From Nocardia sienata NBRC 100364 (GTDB lineage Bacteria; Actinomycetota; Actinomycetes; Mycobacteriales; Mycobacteriaceae): a stretch of DNA of 64,000 nt. Position numbers and translations under genes: made by a program. The stretch covers positions 1 through 64,000 of the forward strand of contig NZ_BDBX01000016.1 in NCBI RefSeq assembly GCF_001613205.1, given 5' to 3'. Shown one piece after another: positions 27,769 to 36,672 of this stretch (its first letter is position 1; each line of letters starts with the position of its first letter). The notes beneath the pieces are model-generated. The model was not told the DNA's origin. It saw only the letters and a list, made by a program, of their open reading frames with translations, and made no database searches.

Positions 27769-28497
27769 ATGATCGCCACCGTCGGACTCGCCATCGGCAT
27801 CGTTTTCCTGGCCGAATTGGGTGACAAGTCCCAGCTCATGGCCCTGACGTTCGCCCTGCGCTACCGCTGGTGGGTGGTGCTGGGTGGAATCGCCACCGCC
27901 ACCGCCGCGGTACACGTCATTTCGGTCGCCATCGGGCATTTCCTGGGCGCGGCCCTGCCCACCACCGCCATCGCGGCGGTGGCATCGATCACTTTTCTCG
28001 CCGTGGGCCTGTGGACACTGCGTGAGCTGGTGAGCGGCGCGGACGACGAGGAGGAGCCGGCTCCGTCACGGTTCGCCACCACGGCGCCCTTCTTGGTCGT
28101 GCTCTCGGCCTTCCTGCTGGCCGAACTCGGTGACCGCACCATGTTCGCCACCGCGGCGCTGGCCACCGACAACAACTGGGCGGCCGTCTGGCTGGGTTCG
28201 ACGATCGGCATGGTCGCCGCCGATGCTCTGGCCATCGCCGTGGGCATCCTGGTGGGCAAGCACCTGCCCGAACGCGCCATCGGCTTCGGGTCGGGGTTGC
28301 TCTTCCTGTTCATCGGGACGCTCACCGGCATGAACACCGCATTCCCGGAACTCGCGCTCGCCGGTGCGGCCGGTATCGCCCTGCTCGTACCGGCTGTGGC
28401 AGCCCTGGCGCTGTGGCTGCTGCGGGCCCGTCGTACGGCCGCGGACCGGCTCGTCACCGAGGCCGCCGTCACCGGAATTCCGCAGCACCGGGCCTAG
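27769..28497 (+). CDS. TMEM165/GDT1-family manganese transporter
   Basis: A 242-residue membrane protein with six helices in two homologous halves. Each half carries the family's ExGD(K/R)(S/T) motif: AELGDKSQ near residue 18 and AELGDRTM near residue 124. Members export Mn(II) (MneA/MntX type) or exchange Ca/Mn for protons. An acidic loop (GADDEEEP) joins the halves. The ATG at 27769 starts at the first helix. Control by the upstream Mn riboswitch strongly supports manganese as the substrate. Confidence 0.9.
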   Translation: MIATVGLAIGIVFLAELGDKSQLMALTFALRYRWWVVLGGIATATAAVHVISVAIGHFLGAALPTTAIAAVASITFLAVGLWTLRELVSGADDEEEPAPSRFATTAPFLVVLSAFLLAELGDRTMFATAALATDNNWAAVWLGSTIGMVAADALAIAVGILVGKHLPERAIGFGSGLLFLFIGTLTGMNTAFPELALAGAAGIALLVPAVAALALWLLRARRTAADRLVTEAAVTGIPQHRA

Positions 28498-28620
28498 TCC
28501 CTTTACTGAGTACGATTTCGCCGATCAGCGCAAGGGGACCGTCCACGAACTCTCCGCCCGCACCGGTTAGGGTGCAATTGACGTTAGGCCAACTGGCTTG
28601 TCACGAACGAGAGGACCATC

Positions 28621-29388
28621 GTGGAGATTTCGGGTTCCGCCGCCATCGTTACCGGGGGCGCGTCCGGTCTGGGCGCCGCCACCGCCAAGCGTTTCGCCGA
28701 TCTGGGCGCCACCGTCTTCGGGCTCGATGTACCGCAGTCGATCGAGCGCGCCGGCGACAATGTCCCCGACGGGGTCACCCTGCTCGCCGCCGATGTCACC
28801 AGCCACGACGAGGTCGCCGCCGCTGTCGCCAAGGTGGTCGAATCGGGTACGCCGCTGCGTATCGTGGTCAACTGCGCCGGGGTCGGCTGGGCCGGGCGCA
28901 TCCTGTCCAAGAACGGTCCGCACGATCTGGAGCTGTTCCGCACGGTTATCACCGTGAACCTGCTCGGCACCTTCAATGTGATGCGCCTGGCCGCCGACGC
29001 CATCGCCAAGACCGACGCCGTGGACGAGGCCGGACAGCGCGGTGTCGTCATCAACACCGCGTCGGTGGCGGCGTTCGAGGGCCAGATCGGCCAGATCGCG
29101 TACTCGGCGTCCAAGGGCGGCGTACACGGTATGACCGTGCCGGCCGCGCGTGACCTCGCGCAGTACGGTATCCGGGTCAACACCATCGCCCCCGGCATCA
29201 TCGACACCCCGATGCTGGCCGGTGTCACCGAGGAATACCGCCAGGGCCTCGAGGCCGGTGTGCCGTTCCCGTCCCGGCTGGGCCGGCCGGATGAGTACGC
29301 GCAGCTCTCGCAGTACATCGTCGAACACGATTACCTCAACGGCGAGACCATTCGCATGGATGGCGCCCTGCGGATGGCGCCGCGGTAG
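28621..29388 (+). CDS. Short-chain dehydrogenase, 3-hydroxyacyl-CoA/HSD10-like
   Basis: A 255-residue SDR. GGASGLG binds NAD(H), NCAG is the structural motif, and the catalytic triad is Ser (NTASVAAFEG), Tyr and Lys in YSASK. The long loop after VNLLGTFNVMRLA and the EGQIGQIAYSASKGG segment resemble the HSD17B10/3-hydroxy-2-methylbutyryl-CoA dehydrogenase branch, so a role in fatty-acid or isoleucine breakdown is likely. GTG start at 28621 with AGAGG 7 nt upstream. Single gene with its own terminator. Confidence 0.82.
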   Translation: MEISGSAAIVTGGASGLGAATAKRFADLGATVFGLDVPQSIERAGDNVPDGVTLLAADVTSHDEVAAAVAKVVESGTPLRIVVNCAGVGWAGRILSKNGPHDLELFRTVITVNLLGTFNVMRLAADAIAKTDAVDEAGQRGVVINTASVAAFEGQIGQIAYSASKGGVHGMTVPAARDLAQYGIRVNTIAPGIIDTPMLAGVTEEYRQGLEAGVPFPSRLGRPDEYAQLSQYIVEHDYLNGETIRMDGALRMAPR

Positions 29389-29406
29389 TCCCTCCCGCCC
29401 CCACGA

Positions 29407-29447
29407 CGCCCGCCGCCCCGGCCGGAAAGCCGGGACGGCGGGCGTTT
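29407..29447 (+). terminator. Terminator of the SDR gene
   Basis: Sixteen-nt arms (29407-29422 and 29429-29444, one mismatch) close on a CGGAAA loop and run into TTTG. It stands 18 nt after the SDR stop and also faces the stop of the repeat protein on the other strand. Confidence 0.8.
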
Positions 29448-29476
29448 GTGTTGCGGGTGCGGCATACCCACACCGG

Positions 29477-30163
29477 TCACCCGGCACTTCCGGTCGCCGG
29501 GCGCGCCCGCCATCTGTCGCAGACCGCGCGGTCTGCCCACGGCCGGTCGTTGCCGTCGGCACGGCATCCCGCCCGCGTATACCCCTCACGGTCCAGTCCG
29601 CTGCGGTCATAGCCACCGCGGTCGCGGCCCCACCGATCGAATCCGAATCGATCGCGCCCGAGGCGGTCGTACCCCGCGTGGTCGTAGCCGGCGCGGTCGT
29701 AGCCGAAGCGGTCGAAGCCGGCGCGGTCGTAGCCGAAGCGGTCGAAGCCGAAGCGGTCGAAGCCGGCGCGGTCGTAGCCGAAGTCGTCGTAGCCATCGGG
29801 GCCGAAAGGATCCTGCGGTTCCGGCGCGGGACATACGGCTCCGTGGGGCGCTGCCCCACCCGGACACACCACGGGTGGGGCCGGTGACGGCGGCGGAGTG
29901 GTGGGAAGGCTCGGCACCGTCGTTTCCGGAGCACTCGGGGGCGTGACCTCCGGGACGGCGGGCAGCGTGGTGACCGGTCCCCCCGGTTCCGGTAGGCCGG
30001 CTCCGGGGGCCGCGGGCGTGGGGTGCGTCGTGATCGGGGCATCGCTCGGTTCCGCCGACGCCGGTATCGCCGCCAGGGCAGGGGCGATGATCAGCGCGCC
30101 GAGCAACGCTATCCGAAGCGAGGCGTGGCGCATTCCGCGGCGCGCCACAGTAGTGGCCGACAT
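29477..30163 (-). CDS. Secreted protein of GYDR-type pentapeptide repeats
   Basis: A 228-residue exported protein. A signal peptide (about 1-37, ending ASA) is followed by a Pro/Thr-rich stalk (40-110) with two Cys (VVCPGGAAPHGAVCP), then about 15 tandem pentapeptides of form G-[YFLR]-D-R-x (from about residue 122), ending in a Cys-containing tail (AGCRADG, AVCDRW). The repeats carry regular Asp and Arg and aromatic residues. Similar layouts are unknown to me as an annotated family. AGGAG lies 8 nt before the ATG. It stands alone between an SDR and a methyltransferase gene. Confidence 0.75.
   Translation of the reverse strand: MSATTVARRGMRHASLRIALLGALIIAPALAAIPASAEPSDAPITTHPTPAAPGAGLPEPGGPVTTLPAVPEVTPPSAPETTVPSLPTTPPPSPAPPVVCPGGAAPHGAVCPAPEPQDPFGPDGYDDFGYDRAGFDRFGFDRFGYDRAGFDRFGYDRAGYDHAGYDRLGRDRFGFDRWGRDRGGYDRSGLDREGYTRAGCRADGNDRPWADRAVCDRWRARPATGSAG
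29570..29800 (-). repeat. 15-nt tandem repeats encoding GYDR units
   Basis: The + strand shows GCGGTCGTAGCCG and GCGGTCGAAGCCG in alternation at 15-nt spacing, strongest at 29680-29790. Identical neighbours suggest recent expansion. Confidence 0.8.
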
Positions 30164-30358
30164 AATCGATCTCCTGTCCGGAACACGATCCGCGTGTTCC
30201 GGACGATCTATCGTCCACGCTCCCTGACGCTTTACAAAAGGCAGGTGAGCATCCTTTGCTCACTGCTGAAACACCGTGTCCGCGAGGCGGTTCGAGCCCG
30301 ATCCGGGAGGCGGTCCGCTCCGGGGCAACTCGCGCTGCTCTCCTGGCGGCACAGGTGG

Positions 30359-31177
30359 TTACCGGTAACCGACCCCGAGATATGCGGTGGTGGTCAGCGG
30401 GCTGCCCGGCCGGTAATGCTCGGTCAGGTAGGAGCGCATGGCTTCGATACGCCCGGCCATCGCTCGGTCGCCGATACTGCGCCGCATCAATTCCAAGGGG
30501 GCGCTACCGCGGGTGAGCCGGGCGAGCAGGGCGTCGGCATCGGCGAAGACCATTTCCACCGTATGTGGCACCACGGAGACCCGTTCGAAACCCGCGGCGC
30601 ACATCTCACGCTCGAATACTTCCGGGTTCTCCAGGCTTTCGGAGTTCGGTACCGGCGGGCGGATATCCGGGTCGGCGGAGCCCAGCGCACGCCACGACAT
30701 CTGCATCCAGGTCGACCGGTCGGCCGGCGCCCAGCTCGACACCACCGCGACCCCGCCGGGCCGCAGCACCCGGGACAGTTCGGCGAACCCGCGCGCACGG
30801 TCGGGGAAGAACATCAGCCCGAACATGGAGAACGCCGCGTCGAATTCGGCGTCGGCGAACGGCAACTCCTGCCCATCACCGACCCGCGCCACCACATTGC
30901 TCGCACCGGCCGCTGTCACCGCGCGCTCGAGCTGCTCGATCATCGGCGCCGAGAAATCGATCGCGTCCACCCGCTCGGCGTGCTCCGCGGCCAGCAGACT
31001 CAGCGTGCCCGGACCGGCCGCGACATCGATCACGCGGGCACGCGGCGTATGTCCGGCGAGGCCGGCCAGTCGCACCGCCTCGGCGGCGAACGGGCGCATC
31101 ACCGAAATGGTGGACACCGCATAGTCATCGGCGACCAGATCCCACGGATCCACGGCGGCGAGTGGGTTTTCGGGCAC
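30359..31177 (-). CDS. Class I SAM-dependent methyltransferase
   Basis: A 272-residue UbiE/COQ5-like methyltransferase. Motif I is VIDVAAGPGTLSLLA (AdoMet binding), followed by acidic AIDFSAPMI, then GDGQELPFADAEFDAAFSMF and LRPGGVAVVSSW. The substrate is not readable; the C-terminal part lacks family-specific signs. GTG start at 31177. Convergence is absent: the htpG gene stops about 147 nt upstream on the same strand. A 14-bp palindrome GGTTACCGGTAACC overlaps its stop codon. Confidence 0.85.
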   Translation of the reverse strand: MPENPLAAVDPWDLVADDYAVSTISVMRPFAAEAVRLAGLAGHTPRARVIDVAAGPGTLSLLAAEHAERVDAIDFSAPMIEQLERAVTAAGASNVVARVGDGQELPFADAEFDAAFSMFGLMFFPDRARGFAELSRVLRPGGVAVVSSWAPADRSTWMQMSWRALGSADPDIRPPVPNSESLENPEVFEREMCAAGFERVSVVPHTVEMVFADADALLARLTRGSAPLELMRRSIGDRAMAGRIEAMRSYLTEHYRPGSPLTTTAYLGVGYR

Positions 31178-31323
31178 GGTCGTATCCGATCTCGTCTATT
31201 CCTCAACGCATACCGGGAGACCGCGGCAGCGGCCGCGGTCTCCCGATACGGCCGGGCGTCTGCCGCCCGCGCTCGTCTACTGCCGTAAGCGATCCGCGGA
31301 CGAGAGATGCCCGGCTGCACCCC

Positions 31324-33282
31324 TCAGAGCGTACGCGTCAGCCGGTCGGCGAGGATCTGGGCGAATTTGGCCGGATCCTTCAGTTCCCCACCTTCGGCCA
31401 GCACAGCCGTGCCGTACAGGAGTTCGGCGGTCTCGGTGAGCTCGGGAACCTTACCCGCGTCGGCATCGTCCTTGCGGGTGTCGTAGGCATCGCGCAGACC
31501 GGTCACCAGCGGATGGGTGGGATTGAGCTCGAGGATCCGCTTGAACTGCGGCAGCTCCTGGCCCGAAGCCCGGTACATCCGTTCCAGCATCGGGGTCATA
31601 TCGAACACATCACCCACCAGGCAGACCGGCGAACTGGTCAGGCGCGAGCTGAGACGGACCTCCTTGACGCTGTCCTCGAGGGTTTTGCCCAGCCAGGTCA
31701 GTACCTCGGCGAAATCTTTGTCCTGCTGTTCGCGCAGGGCCTCGGATTCCTTCTTCTCCTCCTCGGTCTCCAGATCGACCTCGCCCTTGGCGATCGACTG
31801 GAAGGGCTTACCGTCGAAGTCGGTGACCGAGCCGACCCACATCTCGTCCACCGGATCGGTGAGGATCAGCACTTCGCGGTCCTTGGCGCGGAACGCCTCC
31901 AGATGCGGCGACTTCTCCACCTGCTCACGGGATTCGCCGGTCATGTAGTAGATGGCGTCCTGCCCCTCGGGCATCCGTTCCACGTACTGCGCCAGCGTGG
32001 TCGCCTCGGTCTCGGAATGAGTGGAGGCGAAGGACGAGACCTCCAGGATGGTCTCCCGGTTGTCGAAATCGGAGAGCAGGCCCTCCTTGAGCACCCGGCC
32101 GAATTCCTGCCAGAAGGTGCGGTATTTCGCCTGGTCCTCGGCGCCCTGCAGATCCTTGACACTGCTCAGCACCTTCTTGACCAGGCGTTTGCGGATCATC
32201 TGGATCTGCCGGTCCTGCTGCAGGATCTCCCGGGACACGTTGAGCGAGAGGTCCTGCGCGTCGACCACACCCTTGACGAAGCGCAGGTACTCCGGCATCA
32301 GCTCTTCGCAATTGTCCATGATGAACACGCGCTTCACATAGAGCTGGACACCGCGTTTGTGTTCGCGGGTGAACAGATCGAACGGCGCCTGCGAGGGCAG
32401 GAACAGCAGCGCCTGATACTCGAACGTACCCTCGGCCTTGAGCGGGATGATCTCCAGCGGCTCGTCCCAGGCGTGGCTGACGTGCCGGTAGAACTCCTGG
32501 TACTCCTCCTCGGACACCTCGCTGCGCGGGCGGGTCCAGAGGGCCTTCATCGAGTTGAGCGTCTGCTCCTCGACGACGGTTTTCTCCTCCTTCTCCTCAC
32601 CCTCGCCCTCGGTAACCGTGCGCTCGACCTGCGTCCGGATCGGCCAGGCGATGAAATCGGAGTACTTCTTGACGATCTCGCGGAGCTTGTGCTCCTGGGT
32701 GTAGTCGAAGAGATGGTCGTCGGGGTCCGCCGGCTTCAGGTGCAGCGTGACGGCGGTCCCCTGCGGGGCCTCGTCGAGGGTTTCGATGGTGTAGGTGCCG
32801 GATCCGGCGGTCGATTCCCAGCGGGTGGCGGTGGTCTCCCCCGCGCGGCGGGTGGTGAGCACCACTTTGTCGGCGACCATGAAGGTCGAGTAGAAGCCGA
32901 TACCGAATTGACCGATCAGCTCCCCGGCCGCGGCCTCGGATTTCGCCTCGTTCAGTTTCCGGCGCACTTCGGCGGTACCGGATTTGGCGAGGGTACCGAT
33001 CAGGTCCACCACCTCGGCACGGGACATGCCGATGCCGTTGTCCCGGACGGTGAGGATCCGCTGATCCTTGTCGACCTCCAGCTCGATGTGCAGGTCGTCG
33101 GTGTCTACGTGCAGATCCTTGTCCCGGTAGGACTCCAGCCGCAGCTTGTCCAGCGCGTCGGAAGCGTTCGAGATCAGCTCCCGCAGGAACGTGTCTTTGT
33201 TGGAGTAGACCGAGTGGATCATCAGCTCGAGCAGCTGATGGGTCTCGGCCTGGAACTCGAGTTGTTCGACGTGCTCTGTCAC
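31324..33282 (-). CDS. htpG: Molecular chaperone HtpG (Hsp90)
   Basis: The bacterial Hsp90, 652 residues. The GHKL ATPase domain has ELISNASDALDKLR, DNGIGM and GQFGIGFYSTFMVAD. The middle domain has NVSREILQQDRQ-type residues with the catalytic Arg, and the C-terminal domain dimerises. An acidic EGEGEEKEEKT linker lies near residue 230. The GTG at 33282 gives TEHVEQLEFQAE, the usual start; a TTG three codons upstream is possible. Upstream neighbour is 15 nt away on the same strand. Confidence 0.96.
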   Translation of the reverse strand: MTEHVEQLEFQAETHQLLELMIHSVYSNKDTFLRELISNASDALDKLRLESYRDKDLHVDTDDLHIELEVDKDQRILTVRDNGIGMSRAEVVDLIGTLAKSGTAEVRRKLNEAKSEAAAGELIGQFGIGFYSTFMVADKVVLTTRRAGETTATRWESTAGSGTYTIETLDEAPQGTAVTLHLKPADPDDHLFDYTQEHKLREIVKKYSDFIAWPIRTQVERTVTEGEGEEKEEKTVVEEQTLNSMKALWTRPRSEVSEEEYQEFYRHVSHAWDEPLEIIPLKAEGTFEYQALLFLPSQAPFDLFTREHKRGVQLYVKRVFIMDNCEELMPEYLRFVKGVVDAQDLSLNVSREILQQDRQIQMIRKRLVKKVLSSVKDLQGAEDQAKYRTFWQEFGRVLKEGLLSDFDNRETILEVSSFASTHSETEATTLAQYVERMPEGQDAIYYMTGESREQVEKSPHLEAFRAKDREVLILTDPVDEMWVGSVTDFDGKPFQSIAKGEVDLETEEEKKESEALREQQDKDFAEVLTWLGKTLEDSVKEVRLSSRLTSSPVCLVGDVFDMTPMLERMYRASGQELPQFKRILELNPTHPLVTGLRDAYDTRKDDADAGKVPELTETAELLYGTAVLAEGGELKDPAKFAQILADRLTRTL

Positions 33283-33297
33283 GCTGGACAATGGTAA

Positions 33298-35052
33298 TCA
33301 AGCCTGTGCGGAACTCGTCCGCAGGCCGGGCGGTGTTCCGGGCGGCGCGGCGAAATCACTCAATGCCGGAACCTCGCGTTCGGCGCTGTGCTCCCGCGGT
33401 ACCCGCGGGTTCATCCACTCACGCAGGACCGCGGTGGCCCGCACATCGTCCTCGTTGTATTCCAGCAGCCGGGTGCGCTGGGTGAGGTCGGGCTGGGCGT
33501 CGTAACCGACCGCACGCCGGTACCAGCTCATCGACGCCTCCCCACCCGCCTCGGGATCGCGCCAGGCGAAACCGGCCACGGGCGCGATCTTCTTGAGCCC
33601 TTTACCGCTCGGGCAGATGAACTGATCGGTGACCGCCTGGAACATATCGACCCAGTGGATCGAATCGACGAACTCGGTGACCTGTGCTTCGGTGGGCACC
33701 CCGGGACGCCCGGCGAACCGCCGCGCCGACTCGTAGAGCCATTTGTCCTCAGCGCTGCGCGAATAGCAGTACGCGGCGAAGGTCTTCCCGGCCGTCAGGG
33801 CCTGCGCCCTGACCTCCATCAGCCAGGTCCAGAACTCGCCGAAGGAGCGGCCCTCGTCCTCGGTGGGGAGTGGGTCCCAGGTGACGAACGCCCGGTACCG
33901 CCCGTCGAGGAGCGTCCCCCACAGGTAAGCGCCCTCCTCCTGGTAACTCTCCAGATCGACATCCACCTCGACATCGGCCCGGCGCACCCAGACCCGGTCG
34001 AACCGGCGCACCAGCGGTGCCTGCACCAGCCATGCCCGGGCGGTGACCACGGCCTCATCGAACGGCCCGTGCTGCCAATCCTCGGGTTCGGGCCCGGACC
34101 AGGCGGCCAGTTCGTCGATGGTCCGCACCCCGTGCCCGCGCAGCACCTCCGCGCGCGACCCCGGCGCCACCACACTCACATCGCGATGCTCGTTCAGCCA
34201 GGCCTGGCACCCGCCCTCGGCGCCGCGGTTCCACCAGATGCATTGGCGGCATTCGGGGACCTTCGACGGCACGGTCTCCAGTTGTCCGCGCACCACCGCG
34301 ATCCGTTCTGCGAAACGACTGTCGTACTCGGGCAGGACCGCGGTCAGGTCGTGGACGAGGATACGGTCGAAATGGAAACCGATGACTCCGCCGACCCGGG
34401 CGGCCGGCGCCAGCCCGTGCCGCTCCAGCATCCGGTACACATGGGCCAGCCGCTGCTGGTCGCGGGGTTGCTGGCGGAGTTTGCGGGCGCGATCGAGGAC
34501 GGGGTTCCAGGAGAACAGGTCCGAGGTCAGCGGATGGAATTCGGCCGGATCCGGCCGGCGCGGGTCGGTCACTTTGTGGTTGACCACGATGACCGGGATA
34601 TAGCCACCGCCTCGTTCGTCGCGCAGCAGGATCTCGGCGCCGCCGCGGCGTCCGGTATCGGGCTCCTGCGGCAGCAGTCCACCCCAGATCCGGGGCGTGC
34701 CCGCCGCGCAGGCGCGCAGGGTGGCCTCGGCACGCGCGCTCGCCGGCAGCGCCGGGTCGATGATCGCCCAGCCATCGGGGTCGGCCGCCACCAGAGTGTC
34801 GCGGACCCGCTCGCGATGGGCCTGGGCGGCCGCGCGCCGCTGCTGCACCCCCGTGTCCTCGCGTACTTCGGCGAGCAGTTCCGGGTGCGCGGCGTCCATC
34901 CCGAGCCGGTGCCGGCAGCCGATCAGACCCCGGGCGTCGAGGAACGCGAGCCGGCCCGCACCGGCGGAAACCCGCCCTGCGGGCGTGGCGGACTCCCGCC
35001 GCTCGTGATCGGCGTGGGAGGGGTCTTCGCTGTCGACACTGCCCGGTTGCAC
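33298..35052 (-). CDS. TM0106-family RecB-like nuclease
   Basis: About 584 residues from a GTG at 35052 (the open frame extends to 35187; the start is uncertain). It fits the TM0106-type putative RecB nucleases: an N-terminal DARGLIGCRHRL opening, a central GIVDD-like region with FHFDRILVHDLTAVLPEYD, a Cys cluster (ECRQCIWWN, then GGC), and a C-terminal RNase H-like domain ending LLEYNEDDVRATAVLREW. A nuclease role is inferred from the family; the Cys cluster might hold an iron-sulfur centre. It ends 15 nt before htpG. Confidence 0.75.
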   Translation of the reverse strand: MQPGSVDSEDPSHADHERRESATPAGRVSAGAGRLAFLDARGLIGCRHRLGMDAAHPELLAEVREDTGVQQRRAAAQAHRERVRDTLVAADPDGWAIIDPALPASARAEATLRACAAGTPRIWGGLLPQEPDTGRRGGAEILLRDERGGGYIPVIVVNHKVTDPRRPDPAEFHPLTSDLFSWNPVLDRARKLRQQPRDQQRLAHVYRMLERHGLAPAARVGGVIGFHFDRILVHDLTAVLPEYDSRFAERIAVVRGQLETVPSKVPECRQCIWWNRGAEGGCQAWLNEHRDVSVVAPGSRAEVLRGHGVRTIDELAAWSGPEPEDWQHGPFDEAVVTARAWLVQAPLVRRFDRVWVRRADVEVDVDLESYQEEGAYLWGTLLDGRYRAFVTWDPLPTEDEGRSFGEFWTWLMEVRAQALTAGKTFAAYCYSRSAEDKWLYESARRFAGRPGVPTEAQVTEFVDSIHWVDMFQAVTDQFICPSGKGLKKIAPVAGFAWRDPEAGGEASMSWYRRAVGYDAQPDLTQRTRLLEYNEDDVRATAVLREWMNPRVPREHSAEREVPALSDFAAPPGTPPGLRTSSAQA

Positions 35053-35251
35053 GCAAGCAGTATGGTCCCTGTCCCCGACAGACCACCCAATCGAGCATCC
35101 GGGAACAGCCTCGCCGCACCGCCGAGGGCAGCGTCTCTCGCCGCCGCGGCCGGTAACCCGATAGGGTGTCGGCGAACCGTGTGACACGGGTGGACGGTGC
35201 GGTTTTCCGTGTCGTATCGCCGTAGCGAACCAGCATTACGGAGGGCCTTCG

Positions 35252-35896
35252 ATGGGGTTGTTCACCAAGCGCAAACGGCGGCCGAGTCGGCGGGCCGAGG
35301 CCAAGGCTCTCAAGCACAAGGCCGCCATGGAGGCCAAACTCGGCGCGAAGAACGATCGCAAACGCCAACGGGCCGAGGCTCGTTCCCAGCGCAAGGTCGC
35401 CAAGGCCCAGGTCGCCACCCTGCAGGCCGAGGAGAAGGCGGCCCTCAAAGCGGCCGCGCGGGCAGAACGCGATCCCTTCAGCCCCGCCCAGATCAGGAAA
35501 TACATCGGAGTGGCACGGGTGCTGGTTCCGGTGCTCGCCCCGCTGGCCTACCGCGGCGCGACCTATCTGCGCGGGCAGCTCGACGCCCGCCGCGCCAAAC
35601 AACTCGGCGTGGGGGTGAGCCAGCTCGGCGACTACGCCGGGCACGGCGGCCGGCTGCAGGCACGGATCGGCAATACCGAGGCCGCGTTGGACAAGATCGC
35701 GGGTGGGCAGTCCGGTAAGGACAAGGACATCCAGCAGTTCGTGGCCGACGCCCGTAACCGGCTCGACGCACTCACCGCCGCTGTCCGCACCGCCGACCAG
35801 TTGCCCGCCGGGCGGCGACGCTCGGTGTACGCGTCCATCACCACCGAGCTGTCCCGGATCGAGGCGGACGTGCTCGCTCGCCTCGGCGTCGCCTGA
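35252..35896 (+). CDS. DUF6474 family protein
   Basis: A 214-residue protein with a very basic N-terminal helix (MGLFTKRKRRPSRRAEAK) and a Lys/Ala/Arg-rich coiled region to about 75, then a hydrophobic stretch (YIGVARVLVPVLAPLAYRG) that could be a membrane helix, and an Ala-rich C-terminal helical part. It matches the DUF6474 type of Nocardia and mycobacteria. GGAGG lies before the ATG. Function unknown; the charged N-terminus could bind nucleic acid or lipid. Confidence 0.72.
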   Translation: MGLFTKRKRRPSRRAEAKALKHKAAMEAKLGAKNDRKRQRAEARSQRKVAKAQVATLQAEEKAALKAAARAERDPFSPAQIRKYIGVARVLVPVLAPLAYRGATYLRGQLDARRAKQLGVGVSQLGDYAGHGGRLQARIGNTEAALDKIAGGQSGKDKDIQQFVADARNRLDALTAAVRTADQLPAGRRRSVYASITTELSRIEADVLARLGVA

Positions 35897-35933
35897 CTCC
35901 GGCCGGTCATCGAGTGGGCGTTCTCGGGCCGAT

Positions 35934-35960
35934 CTCCGGGTCGGGTGCGCGCACCCGGAG
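35934..35960. terminator. Hairpin after the DUF6474 gene
   Basis: CTCCGGGT (35934-35941) pairs with ACCCGGAG (35953-35960); the inner GGGTGCGCGCACCC is itself palindromic. No T-run. Confidence 0.4.
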
Positions 35961-36042
35961 CCGGTCGGCGACCATGGACACTGCCCTGCCCCCTCCCCGA
36001 CCAGCCGGGCCCGGTCAGGTCGGCTGAATCCGAAAGTCCGCG

Positions 36043-36672
36043 ATGCCCAGCACGTGCTCCTCTCCCGCGCCGTTGCGCGGCTGTGTGGTGGGCGCGACTA
36101 CCGGGATCCTGGCCATCGCCGCCCACGGCGTCGCGGGTGGCGGATACCCGACCTCCGCCGGAGCGGCGTTGCTCCTGCTGACGGCCCTGGTGGCCGGAGC
36201 GGCCGCCGGTTCGGTCATCGGTGTATCGGACCGGTTGCGGGCCGGCCCGGGCCGGACCACCCTTATCGCCCTCACGGCGGGGCAGTTCGCCGGTCACTGG
36301 GCGCTGACCGGTCTCACCGGCCATCACGGCTCCCCCGCCGAGACGGGCCCCGAGGCCTTGTCCGGTGTGGCGATGGTTGCCTTCCATCTGCTCGCCGTCG
36401 CGGTCTGCGCGCTGGCGATCACCGCGGCCGAGCGGCTCTACCGTTGTGTGTCCTCGGTCCTGCGCGCACTGCTCGAACCGCCACGCTCCATCCCTGGCCC
36501 ACCTCGGGCTCGCATCACCGCGACCACCCGGGTCACGGCCCATCGCTCTCCGAAGGGAGTACCGGGTCCACGCGCACCACCCGCGCGCACCGACCCCGCC
36601 GCCCCTTCCCCCGGAGAGAAAGCTTCCAACACATGTCCCACGGGATCTCCCCCGTCCTTCGCCGCGGTCTGA
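36043..36672 (+). CDS. Small four-helix membrane protein of the copper operon
   Basis: A 209-residue protein with four membrane helices (about residues 12-30, 40-62, 70-90, 108-130) and a Pro/Arg-rich tail. Similar proteins precede YcnI genes in actinomycetes, but no function is known. Histidines in the loop between helices 3 and 4 (GHWALTGLTGHHG) could bind metal. The end overlaps the ycnI start by 40 nt, so the tail is encoded over the next gene's signal peptide. Codon choice in the last 50 residues looks less clean, and an earlier real stop is not seen. Confidence 0.65.
   Translation: MPSTCSSPAPLRGCVVGATTGILAIAAHGVAGGGYPTSAGAALLLLTALVAGAAAGSVIGVSDRLRAGPGRTTLIALTAGQFAGHWALTGLTGHHGSPAETGPEALSGVAMVAFHLLAVAVCALAITAAERLYRCVSSVLRALLEPPRSIPGPPRARITATTRVTAHRSPKGVPGPRAPPARTDPAAPSPGEKASNTCPTGSPPSFAAV

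Noticed and set aside
30357..30370. 14-bp palindrome GGTTACCGGTAACC at the methyltransferase stop
   Set aside because: Short, partly coding, and such GC-balanced palindromes arise by chance; kept only as a note in the gene entry.
30565..33297. Antisense open frame over htpG (910 codons)
   Set aside because: Entirely explained by htpG on the other strand; no recognisable protein features.
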